From an uncultured Burkholderiales bacterium (lineage in GTDB: Bacteria; Pseudomonadota; Gammaproteobacteria; Burkholderiales; Burkholderiaceae_D), in NCBI GenBank assembly GCA_903904635.1, contig CAIVDH010000293.1, forward strand, positions 1-17,214: a stretch of 17,214 nt of DNA. Reading direction: 5' to 3'. The position numbers and the translations under genes are program-made. Shown here piece after piece: positions 10,217 to 17,214 of the stretch (the first letter of the stretch is position 1; every line of letters starts with the position of its first letter). The notes under the pieces were generated by a model. That model was not told the origin of the DNA and did no database searches. It was given only the letters and a program-made list of their open reading frames with translations.

Positions 10217-10223
10217 TATTCTA
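10217..10223. promoter_or_regulatory. possible overlapping -10 elements, queA/recG divergent promoter
   Basis: The 93-bp gap between the divergent queA and recG genes must hold or adjoin promoters for both. The heptamer TATTCTA reads TATTCT toward recG and TAGAAT toward queA, each a fair -10, overlapping almost fully. Neither has a convincing -35, so this is tentative. Confidence 0.25.
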
Positions 10224-10249
10224 CGCTGGCCCCACAATAGACGTAATCC

Positions 10250-12304
10250 ATGTCCGCTCCGAAAAAAAAATCTGCTCCCGTAAAAAGTCTGCGCACCGTG
10301 GATAAGCTCGCCCGTCTGGGCTTGTCGACTGACATGTCGCTGGTGCTGCATTTGCCCATGCGTTATGAAGATGAGACGCGCATCCTTAATTTGAACGAAG
10401 CCGGTCTGATGCATGGCCAGAACGTGCAAGTCGAAGGGGTGGTAACAGCATGCGATGTGCAATATCGGCCGCGCCGTCAGCTTATCGTGACTCTGAGTGC
10501 CGATGGCTGCAAACTGATGCTGCGCTTTCTGAATTTCTACGGCAGCCAAGCAACTCAGATGGCAGTCGGCAAAAGACTGCGCGTGCGCGGAGAAATGCGG
10601 CACGGATTTTTTGGTAATGAGATGGTGCATCCGGTGGTTAAAGCCGTTGAAGAAGGCGCACCGTTACCGCAGGCACTCACCCCTGTTTATCCGGCTGGTG
10701 AAGGTTTATCGCAGACGCTGCTGCGCAAAGCAATTGCTGCTGCCATGACACGCATAGACTGGAGTGACACGCTGCCAGATTCCATACTCAGCAAACTTGG
10801 CTATCTGCCTTTCGAGCAGGCTGTGCGTCTGCTGCATAACCCGCCTACTGATGTGGATGAAACTTCACTGAGCGAACGTACCCATCCGGCATGGACACGC
10901 ATGAAATTCGATGAGCTGCTGGCCCAGCAACTCTCCATGAAACGCGCGCAAGCAGCACGCCGCCAACAAGGTGCGCCTGCGCTTGCCAATCAGGGCGCGT
11001 TATCACAGGCTTTATCGAAAGCGCTGCCCTTTGCACTGACCGGGGCACAACAACGCGTATTAACTGAAATTCGCAGCGATTTGTGCGCCACTTTTCCCAT
11101 GCAGCGTTTGCTGCAGGGTGATGTCGGTAGCGGTAAAACCATCGTTGCCGCCATCGCAGCGGCACAAGCAATAGACAGCGGCTTTCAGGCCGCCTTGATG
11201 GCGCCGACCGAAATTCTGGCCGAACAGCATTTTCGTAAAATCGCCGCGCTCATGGAGCCGCTAGGCATTGAAGTGGCTTGGCTAACCGGCAGCCTGAAAA
11301 AACGCGAAAAAGAAGCTGCGCGTGCACGTATAGAATCTGGCGCCGCCCATCTTGTGATCGGCACGCATGCACTGATACAGCAGGAAGTAGAGTTTGACCG
11401 ACTGGGATTAGTGATCGTCGATGAACAGCATCGCTTTGGTGTTGCGCAACGTCTTACTTTGCGCAACAAAGGGATAGATAAAGTACCGCACCAACTCATG
11501 ATGTCGGCCACGCCCATACCACGCACGCTGGCCATGACGTATTACGCTGATCTAGAAGTGTCTGTCATCGACGAATTGCCACCGGGCAGAACACCGATCA
11601 TGACGCGACTCATTGATCAGGAACGGCGCGATGAAGTCATCGCGCGCGTGCATGCTGCTGCTTTGGAAGGGCGGCAAGTGTATTGGGTCTGTCCATTGAT
11701 AGAGGAATCGGAAGTGCTGCAGTTACAAACGGCCACCGATACACACGCGCTATTAACGGCAGCATTACCAGATCTGCGCATCGGCCTGGTACATGGGCGG
11801 TTAAAGACCAAAGAAAAGCAGCAAGTGATGGATGCCTTCGCTAGTGGTGAATTGCAGCTGCTGGTGGCAACCACCGTGATTGAAGTTGGCGTCGATGTAC
11901 CCAACGCTTCGCTGATGGTGATAGAACATGCCGAACGCTTTGGGCTGTCGCAATTGCATCAACTGCGCGGACGTGTGGGCCGTGGCGCGGCAGCCAGCGT
12001 ATGTCTGTTGTTATATCAGGGGCCACTGGGCATGATCGCCAAACAGCGGCTGACTATCATGCGTGAAATTATTGACGGCTTTGAGATTGCCAGACGTGAT
12101 CTGGAAATACGTGGCCCCGGTGAATTTTTAGGTGCCAGACAATCAGGCCAGGCGATGCTGCGATTTGCAAATTTGGAAACAGATCAATGGATAGTGGAGC
12201 AGGCACGCGATCTGGCGCAGCAATTACTGCAGCATCAGCAGGACATCGCGGACGCGCATCTGGGGCGTTGGCTGGGCTCACGCGAAGATTTTTTACGGGT
12301 ATGA
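10250..12304 (+). CDS. recG: ATP-dependent DNA helicase RecG
   Basis: RecG is a superfamily 2 translocase that remodels stalled forks, Holliday junctions, R-loops and D-loops. The 684 residues comprise an N-terminal wedge/OB-fold DNA-binding region (about 1-230) and two motor domains. Visible motifs are Walker A GDVGSGKT (290-297), DEQH (391-394) in [19 protein letters not shown] (419-426), GVDVPNA (547-553) and motif [11 protein letters not shown] (571-579). The C-terminal part includes [12 protein letters not shown] (622-633), as in other RecG proteins. The ATG at 10250 gives a lysine-rich start, and the ribosome site is weak. oxyR follows 33 bp later on the same strand without an obvious promoter, so co-transcription is likely. 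The pairing of recG with oxyR recurs in other proteobacteria. Confidence 0.97.
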   Translation: MSAPKKKSAPVKSLRTVDKLARLGLSTDMSLVLHLPMRYEDETRILNLNEAGLMHGQNVQVEGVVTACDVQYRPRRQLIVTLSADGCKLMLRFLNFYGSQATQMAVGKRLRVRGEMRHGFFGNEMVHPVVKAVEEGAPLPQALTPVYPAGEGLSQTLLRKAIAAAMTRIDWSDTLPDSILSKLGYLPFEQAVRLLHNPPTDVDETSLSERTHPAWTRMKFDELLAQQLSMKRAQAARRQQGAPALANQGALSQALSKALPFALTGAQQRVLTEIRSDLCATFPMQRLLQGDVGSGKTIVAAIAAAQAIDSGFQAALMAPTEILAEQHFRKIAALMEPLGIEVAWLTGSLKKREKEAARARIESGAAHLVIGTHALIQQEVEFDRLGLVIVDEQHRFGVAQRLTLRNKGIDKVPHQLMMSATPIPRTLAMTYYADLEVSVIDELPPGRTPIMTRLIDQERRDEVIARVHAAALEGRQVYWVCPLIEESEVLQLQTATDTHALLTAALPDLRIGLVHGRLKTKEKQQVMDAFASGELQLLVATTVIEVGVDVPNASLMVIEHAERFGLSQLHQLRGRVGRGAAASVCLLLYQGPLGMIAKQRLTIMREIIDGFEIARRDLEIRGPGEFLGARQSGQAMLRFANLETDQWIVEQARDLAQQLLQHQQDIADAHLGRWLGSREDFLRV

Positions 12305-12337
12305 CCCCGATACGCTGATTATGCGAAACTACTTGTC

Positions 12338-13285
12338 ATGACATTAACTGAACTGAAATATATCGTTGCCGTCGCACGTGAAAAGCATTTCGGTCGCGCA
12401 GCAGAAGCTTGCTTTGTCGCTCAACCGACATTATCCGTCGCGATAAAAAAACTCGAAGATGAATTAGGCGTTGCGATTTTCGAGCGCGGCGGCACCGAGA
12501 TTTCCGTCACACCCATAGGCAGTCAAATTGTTGCGCAAGCCGAGCATGTGCTGGAACAAACCGCATCCATCAGGAATATCGCCAAACACAACAAAGATCC
12601 GCTAATGGGTACGCTACGACTGGGTATCATCTACACCATTGCGCCTTATCTGCTGCCGCAGATGGTACGCAGTCTGATAGAACAAGTGCCACAAATGCCA
12701 TTGGTGTTGCAGGAAAATTTTACGGTGCGCCTGATAGAACTACTGCGCGCCGGCGAACTTGATGCTGCCATCATGGCATTACCTTTTCCAGATCATGGCC
12801 TGATGGTGCAACCACTATATGACGAACCTTTCGTCGTTGCCGTACCACGCCAGCATCAATGGGCAGAGCGCGCGATGATCAATAGCGCAGATCTGAAAAC
12901 GGAAACCATGCTGCTGCTGGGAACAGGCCATTGCTTCCGCGATCAGGTGCTGGAAGTGTGCCCCGAAATGTCGCGCTTTTCAACTGCAGAGGCTGGCATA
13001 GCCCGCACCTTTGAAGGCTCATCATTGGAAACTATTCGGCATATGGTGGCCTCAGGCATAGGCATCACGGTTTTACCTACCGCCTCAACACAGGGGCGCG
13101 CAGATGCAAATGGTATGTTGCATTACATTCCCTTTGAGCAGCCGGTACCATCGCGTCGTGTTGTTATCGCCTGGCGTAAAAGTTTTACGCGTGCTGGTGC
13201 GATAGAGGCAGTGCGACAAGCGGTGCTGAACTGTAAATTACACGGCGTAACGATGCTGTCCAATTTGCAGAACGACGCAAGATGA
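12338..13285 (+). CDS. oxyR: hydrogen-peroxide sensor and LysR-type regulator OxyR
   Basis: OxyR is a tetrameric LysR-family regulator that senses H2O2 by forming an intramolecular disulfide, then activates genes such as catalase, alkyl hydroperoxide reductase and dps. The 315 residues have a winged-helix N-terminus (about 1-60) with the recognition helix around FVAQPTLSVAIKKLE, and two alpha/beta regulatory subdomains. The redox cysteines are Cys199 in GTGHCFRDQ and Cys208 in VLEVC, at the same numbers as the E. coli pair, so peroxide sensing should be intact. It starts 33 bp after recG; I see no clear OxyR tandem site or promoter in that gap. ubiA follows 31 bp after its stop. Neighbours bfr and bfd elsewhere in the window also bear on iron and oxidative stress, but no direct regulatory link is shown. 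Confidence 0.96.
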   Translation: MTLTELKYIVAVAREKHFGRAAEACFVAQPTLSVAIKKLEDELGVAIFERGGTEISVTPIGSQIVAQAEHVLEQTASIRNIAKHNKDPLMGTLRLGIIYTIAPYLLPQMVRSLIEQVPQMPLVLQENFTVRLIELLRAGELDAAIMALPFPDHGLMVQPLYDEPFVVAVPRQHQWAERAMINSADLKTETMLLLGTGHCFRDQVLEVCPEMSRFSTAEAGIARTFEGSSLETIRHMVASGIGITVLPTASTQGRADANGMLHYIPFEQPVPSRRVVIAWRKSFTRAGAIEAVRQAVLNCKLHGVTMLSNLQNDAR

Positions 13286-13316
13286 TTAAATAAATAGAGT
13301 CACATTGCTCTTGCAA

Positions 13317-14186
13317 ATGAATATACCTTCCCACGCCCAGATTTTGCATAAACTAAAACTGTATGCACAATTAGTCAGGCTAGATAAACCGATAGGTAGC
13401 CTCTTGCTGCTATGGCCTACGCTGTCTGCGTTATGGCTGGCCAGCGGCGGCCATCCTGACTGGCAGCTCGTCGTCATATTCTCAGTAGGTACCGTATTGA
13501 TGCGCTCAGCCGGCTGTGCCATCAATGATTATGCAGACAGAGATTTTGACAAGCATGTCAAGCGTACGGCAGCAAGACCACTCACCAGCGGGCAAATCAG
13601 TGGGCGCGAAGCCTTGCTGGTTGCCGGGGCATTTGCGTTGGTATCGTTTGCGCTGATCATGCCGCTTAATACCTTGACCAAAATGCTTTCCATCGCAGCC
13701 ATATTGATCGCTGCCAGTTATCCATACTTCAAACGTTTCTTTGCTTTGCCGCAGGCTTATCTGGGTATTGCATTTGGCTTTGGCATACCGATGGCTTATG
13801 CGGCAGTACAAAATCAGATTCCCATGACTGCATGGGTTTTACTGTTGGCAAATATATTCTGGGCGCTGGCCTATGACACCGAATATGCGATGGTAGACCG
13901 CGATGATGATTTGAAAATTGGCATACGCACTTCTGCCATCACCTTCGGTCGCTATGATGTATGGGCCGTGATGATTTGTTATGCAGTCAGTCTGGGCATC
14001 ATCGCTGCAGTCGGCAACCATGCAGGCTTGGGGCCAGGCTTTGCAGCAGGCATGCTTATCGCTTTCGGCATGGCGCTTTATCACTGGACACTGATACGTC
14101 ATCGTGATCGCATGGCTTGCTTTTCTGCCTTTAAGCATAACAACTGGCTGGGTGCAGCAGTATTCGCCGGTTTTGTTTTGGGTTAG
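13317..14186 (+). CDS. ubiA: 4-hydroxybenzoate polyprenyltransferase
   Basis: UbiA joins a polyprenyl diphosphate to 4-hydroxybenzoate in the inner membrane, an early membrane step of ubiquinone synthesis. The protein has 289 residues from ATG 13317. In-frame TTG codons at 13305 and 13311 would add a few residues; ATG is preferred, though no ribosome site is obvious. Two Asp-rich motifs bind the diphosphate through Mg2+: NDYADRDFD (70-78) and [12 protein letters not shown] (187-198). About eight or nine hydrophobic segments surround them, starting near residue 27 and ending at the C-terminus, as expected for the family. ARPLTSG (86-92) is also typical. Close spacing after oxyR suggests a shared transcript. 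The downstream 169-bp gap to pilT holds no gene I can support. Confidence 0.94.
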   Translation: MNIPSHAQILHKLKLYAQLVRLDKPIGSLLLLWPTLSALWLASGGHPDWQLVVIFSVGTVLMRSAGCAINDYADRDFDKHVKRTAARPLTSGQISGREALLVAGAFALVSFALIMPLNTLTKMLSIAAILIAASYPYFKRFFALPQAYLGIAFGFGIPMAYAAVQNQIPMTAWVLLLANIFWALAYDTEYAMVDRDDDLKIGIRTSAITFGRYDVWAVMICYAVSLGIIAAVGNHAGLGPGFAAGMLIAFGMALYHWTLIRHRDRMACFSAFKHNNWLGAAVFAGFVLG

Positions 14187-14318
14187 ACCACCAGGCAATC
14201 GCTAACTGCCGCGCAGATACAACAGCGGCCAGCATTTTCAACATTCTTCTTGTTACCTGAAACAATGCGGGCAGATAATCGCGCGGGTTATTTTTCAAGC
14301 ACGACGCAAGGTCGATGC

Positions 14319-14337
14319 TAAGAAGCTCTATCAAAAT
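14319..14337 (+). repeat. single copy of the palindrome-arm motif upstream of pilT
   Basis: TAAGAAGCTCTATCAAAAT matches the left arm of the bfd-bfr palindrome (1630-1648) at 18 of 19 positions and the reverse complement of the right arm (1740-1758) at 17 of 19. No matching GC-rich interior or second arm is apparent in the ubiA-pilT gap, so it may be a solo end or remnant. Its last T starts TACAAT (14337-14342), a fair -10 ending 13 nt before the pilT ATG, although no good -35 is visible. Confidence 0.65.
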
Positions 14338-14355
14338 ACAATTCTGCGTGCACTT

Positions 14356-15399
14356 ATGGACATCACCGAACTACTCGCTTTTTCTGTCAGAAACAAAGCA
14401 TCTGATCTACATCTTTCCGCCGGCATGCCGCCGATGATACGTGTCAATGGTGAAGTAAGACGCATTAACCTGCCAACAATGCAGCATAAAGAAGTGCATG
14501 CCATGATTTATGAAGTCATGGGTGACGCGATGCGCAAGACCTATGAAGAACATCTGGAAATTGATTTCTCATTTGAGATACCCGACCTGGCGCGTTTTCG
14601 TGTTAATGCCTTTAATCAGGATAGAGGCGCAGCCGCAGTACTACGCACCATACCTTCAAAAATTTTGTCACTGGAAGAATTAAATGCGCCAGCGATTTTC
14701 ACTGAGCTGGCATTGAAACCGCGTGGACTGGTTTTAGTCACTGGCCCGACCGGATCCGGCAAATCTACAACCTTGGCGGCTATGGTCAATCATATTAATC
14801 AACATGAGTATGCACATATACTCACGGTGGAAGATCCTATTGAGTTTGTTCATGTGCCGCAAAAAGGATTAATCAATCAGCGTGAACTCGGCACGCACAC
14901 GCATTCATTTGCAGCCGCTCTGCGTTCTGCATTGCGCGAAGATCCGGATGTGATTTTAGTGGGTGAATTGCGCGATCTGGAAACCATACGTCTGGCACTG
15001 AGCGCAGCAGAAACAGGGCATCTGGTGTTTGGTACTCTGCACACTGTATCCGCTGCAAAAACCATAGATCGTATTATTGATGTATTTCCGGGTGATGAAA
15101 AAGAAATGGTGCGCGCGATGCTGTCAGAATCTTTGCAGGCAGTGATTTCTCAAATCCTGTTAAAAAACAAGGAAGGCAACGGCCGTGTTGCCGCGCACGA
15201 GATCATGCTGGGCACTCCGGCAATTCGCAATCTGATACGTGAAGCAAAAATTGCGCAAATGTATTCTGCTATACAAACTGGCTCCAGCTTTGGCATGCAG
15301 ACTATGGATGCCAATCTGATGACGCTGGTAAAGCGTAATCAAATCTCGCTGGGCACTGCTCGCGCAGCAGCGAAGATGCCAGAAAATTTTGCAGGCTGA
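14356..15399 (+). CDS. pilT: type IV pilus retraction ATPase PilT
   Basis: PilT is a hexameric cytoplasmic ATPase that powers pilus disassembly, giving twitching motility and helping DNA uptake. The 347 residues match the family. An N-terminal PAS-like domain precedes a RecA-like core with Walker A GPTGSGKST (130-138), Asp box LTVEDPIE with Glu159/Asp160, Walker B DVILVGELRD with Glu204, and His box AETGHLVFGTLHT (His222, His229). AIRNLIRE (289-296) is the C-terminal signature needed for retraction in studied PilT proteins and separates it from PilU. The ATG at 14356 has no strong ribosome site. pilU starts 2 nt after its stop. Pilus assembly genes are not in the window. Confidence 0.97.
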   Translation: MDITELLAFSVRNKASDLHLSAGMPPMIRVNGEVRRINLPTMQHKEVHAMIYEVMGDAMRKTYEEHLEIDFSFEIPDLARFRVNAFNQDRGAAAVLRTIPSKILSLEELNAPAIFTELALKPRGLVLVTGPTGSGKSTTLAAMVNHINQHEYAHILTVEDPIEFVHVPQKGLINQRELGTHTHSFAAALRSALREDPDVILVGELRDLETIRLALSAAETGHLVFGTLHTVSAAKTIDRIIDVFPGDEKEMVRAMLSESLQAVISQILLKNKEGNGRVAAHEIMLGTPAIRNLIREAKIAQMYSAIQTGSSFGMQTMDANLMTLVKRNQISLGTARAAAKMPENFAG

Positions 15400-15401
15400 T
15401 C

Positions 15402-16538
15402 ATGAACCAGACCGAAGCTGAAAAAATCATGCATGAGCTACTACGCTTGATGCGTGAAAAAGGTGGCTCAGATTTATTCATTACTGCAGATTTTGCACCT
15501 GCGATTAAATTCAGTGGCAAGGTCACGCCAGTCTCCTCAGAAAAACTCAGCGCAGAATATACAGCCAGTCTGGTTAGTGCAATCATGAATGAACGACAGC
15601 GCTTAGAATTTGAACAAGCCAAAGAATGTAATTTTGCGATTAGCCCATCTAACATCGGTCGCTTTCGCGTATCCGCCTTTGTTCAGCAAAGTAAAGTTGG
15701 GATGGTGGTGCGCACTATCACGACTGAAATACCTGAGCTTGATACGCTGGGCGTTCCACCGATATTAAAACAAGTGGTGATGGAAAAACGCGGGCTCATC
15801 ATTATGGTAGGGGCGACGAGTTCAGGAAAATCCACTACGTTAGCTGCGATGATAGGACATCGCAATGCTAACAGCCATGGTCACATTATTACTATTGAAG
15901 ATCCGATTGAATATGTGCATCCACATAAAAATTGCATCATCACGCAACGCGAAGTGGGCACCGATACTGCCGACTGGCATACGGCTTTAAAAAATACGCT
16001 GCGACAGGCGCCAGATGTGATTCTGATTGGTGAGATCCGTGACCGCGAAACCATGGATCATGCAATTGCCTTTGCCGAGACCGGGCATCTGTGTATGGCC
16101 ACGCTACATGCCAACAATAGTAATCAGGCGTTGGATAGGATAGTGAATTTTTTTCCTGAAGAGCGACGCCATCAGTTGTTGATGGATCTTTCGCTCAATC
16201 TGAAAGCGATGATCTCACAGCGGCTGATTCCATTAAAAAACGGCGGTGGTCGCTGCGCCGCGGTGGAGATCATGCTCAACTCACCATTGATTGCCGATCT
16301 GATTTTTAAAGGTGATGTACACCAGATTAAAGAGGTAATGAAAAAATCCCGTGAGCTCGGCATGCAAACATTTGATCAGGCGCTGTTTGATCTGATTGAA
16401 GCTGACAAAATTTCTTATGAAGATGCGCTGCGCAATGCGGATTCATTAAATGAATTACGACTGGCATTGAAACTGCAAGGTTCAGCAGCAGCCGGTAGTG
16501 ATCATGACGCAGGTATCGCCGGGCTGAAAATTATTTGA
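15402..16538 (+). CDS. pilU: PilT-like accessory retraction ATPase PilU
   Basis: PilU works with PilT at the base of the type IV pilus and adds retraction force; in studied species it depends on PilT. The 378 residues are the usual length, longer than PilT through the C-terminal tail. Core motifs are Walker A GATSSGKST (137-145), Asp box ITIEDPIE, Walker B DVILIGEIRD (205-214) with Glu211, and His box AETGHLCMATLHAN with His229 and His236. The AIRNLIRE box of PilT is replaced by SPLIADLIFKG (294-304), which identifies PilU. The tail from about residue 360 is rich in Ala, Gly and Ser and probably flexible. Translation is likely coupled to pilT: GCAGG overlaps the pilT end, and only 2 nt separate stop and start. 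Its stop lies 18 bp from the converging proC stop. Confidence 0.96.
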   Translation: MNQTEAEKIMHELLRLMREKGGSDLFITADFAPAIKFSGKVTPVSSEKLSAEYTASLVSAIMNERQRLEFEQAKECNFAISPSNIGRFRVSAFVQQSKVGMVVRTITTEIPELDTLGVPPILKQVVMEKRGLIIMVGATSSGKSTTLAAMIGHRNANSHGHIITIEDPIEYVHPHKNCIITQREVGTDTADWHTALKNTLRQAPDVILIGEIRDRETMDHAIAFAETGHLCMATLHANNSNQALDRIVNFFPEERRHQLLMDLSLNLKAMISQRLIPLKNGGGRCAAVEIMLNSPLIADLIFKGDVHQIKEVMKKSRELGMQTFDQALFDLIEADKISYEDALRNADSLNELRLALKLQGSAAAGSDHDAGIAGLKII

Positions 16539-16556
16539 GTCACCTGTTGAACTGCA

Positions 16557-17214
16557 CTACTGCTGCCCAAATTCCTCGCCCAATTCCTTGCCACGCTTCG
16601 CTGCCGCATGCAGCGCATTGACAATGCCATGCCGAACGCCACTGCCTTCCATTGCGGCCAAAGCAGCAAAGGTTGTGCCTCCCTTGGAAGTGACACGTTC
16701 ACGCAATAAGTCAACTGGCTCATCAGATCGCGCAGCCAGTTCAGTCGCACCGGCAAAGGTTGCCAGTGCTAATTGTTTGCCTTGTTCTGCCGTGAGGCCC
16801 AGCTCCAACGCAGCCTCTTGCATCGCTTCTAAAAAATAAAATACATAGGCCGGGCCACTGCCAGATAAAGCTGTGACGGCATCGATTTTGGTTTCATCTT
16901 CCAGCCACACTGTCTGACCTACTGCGCACATGATGGCGTCTGCAGTTTGTTTTTGTGATGCGGTCACTGCCGGCAAGGCGGCTAAGCCAGTAATACCCAA
17001 ACCAACTAATGCCGGTGTATTAGGCATACTGCGCACGATGGCACCATGACCAGCTAACCAGCGAGATAAATCAGCAGCACGTATACCGGCAGCGATCGAC
17101 AACACTAATTGCTGTTTAATGTAAGGCGCAATTGTGGCAACGACTTCACGCATTTGTTGGGGTTTAACAGCCAGCACGATCACATCGGCCGCTGCAATTA
17201 TACTGTCTGGTGCA
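16557..17214 (-). CDS. proC: pyrroline-5-carboxylate reductase (5' end beyond window)
   Basis: ProC reduces 1-pyrroline-5-carboxylate to proline with NAD(P)H, the last step of proline synthesis. The frame is open to the right edge, so the start and the N-terminal Rossmann glycine motif are missing; about 50 residues lie outside if the length is typical. The visible part reads ADVIVLAVKPQQM, then the end of the nucleotide domain (SIAAGI, VRSMPNTPALVG) and the dimerisation domain with ALSGSGPAYVFYFLEAM and TSKGGTT, both family signatures. The gene ends in QQ at TAG 16557-16559. A GTG at 17183 is only an internal codon, not the start. It converges on pilU with no terminator between. In related bacteria a YggS-type PLP-binding protein often lies upstream of proC, which could be checked to the right. 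Confidence 0.95.
   Translation of the reverse strand, partial: APDSIIAAADVIVLAVKPQQMREVVATIAPYIKQQLVLSIAAGIRAADLSRWLAGHGAIVRSMPNTPALVGLGITGLAALPAVTASQKQTADAIMCAVGQTVWLEDETKIDAVTALSGSGPAYVFYFLEAMQEAALELGLTAEQGKQLALATFAGATELAARSDEPVDLLRERVTSKGGTTFAALAAMEGSGVRHGIVNALHAAAKRGKELGEEFGQQ

Noticed and set aside
12305-12337. OxyR autoregulatory site upstream of oxyR
   Set aside because: I looked for tandem ATAG-type OxyR half-sites in the 33-bp recG-oxyR gap and found none that fit the spacing.
14233-14250. Possible degenerate second arm of the repeat upstream of pilT
   Set aside because: ATTTTCAACATTCTTCT resembles the reverse complement of the arm only at its ends, about ten matching positions, and the order of arms is the opposite of the bfd-bfr element.
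14131-14334. 67-codon minus-strand frame across the ubiA end and the gap before pilT
   Set aside because: It begins with a non-ATG codon inside the repeat motif, overlaps the ubiA 3' end, has no ribosome site and resembles no family I know.

Overview
The window looks like ordinary chromosomal core sequence from a betaproteobacterium, most likely order Burkholderiales and possibly an Oxalobacteraceae relative such as Herminiimonas or Undibacterium. The taxon is inferred from protein character, roughly balanced base composition by eye, and gene order (queA-tgt-yajC-secD-secF, recG-oxyR-ubiA, pilT-pilU next to proC). It was not checked against any database. I see no insertion sequence, prophage, CRISPR array, tRNA, rRNA or toxin-antitoxin module, and nothing I would call a new multi-gene system. 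The less explained signals are in non-coding DNA.

Layout, left to right. Positions 1-1157 hold the possible tail of an upstream gene and mnmA (tRNA 2-thiouridylase). Positions 1158-2450 form an iron-storage block: bfd (bacterioferritin-associated ferredoxin) behind a plausible promoter with a Fur-like palindrome, a 345-bp gap, then bfr (bacterioferritin), closed by a strong bidirectional terminator. The gap holds a 125-bp imperfect palindrome and a structured leader. Positions 2465-4606 hold a YibF-like glutathione S-transferase divergent from purB, with back-to-back extended -10 promoters between them. A second bidirectional terminator serves purB and the converging sec operon.

Positions 4679-10156, on the minus strand, are the queuosine/Sec operon, transcribed queA, tgt, yajC, secD, secF. 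QueA and Tgt act in queuosine modification of tRNA. YajC, SecD and SecF form the accessory complex of the Sec translocon. queA and tgt overlap by 4 nt, and a terminator-like hairpin lies between yajC and secD.

Positions 10250-14186, on the plus strand, hold recG (branched-DNA helicase), oxyR (peroxide sensor with both redox cysteines) and ubiA (ubiquinone prenyltransferase), closely spaced and probably co-transcribed at least in part. Positions 14356-16538 hold pilT and pilU, the type IV pilus retraction ATPases, 2 nt apart. proC (proline biosynthesis) converges on pilU and runs off the right edge.

The main items worth a second look are: a 19-bp motif that forms both arms of the bfd-bfr palindrome and recurs just upstream of pilT; mutually exclusive hairpins in the bfr leader; and a bacterioferritin that keeps its haem ligand but has Thr where the ferroxidase Glu127 is expected.
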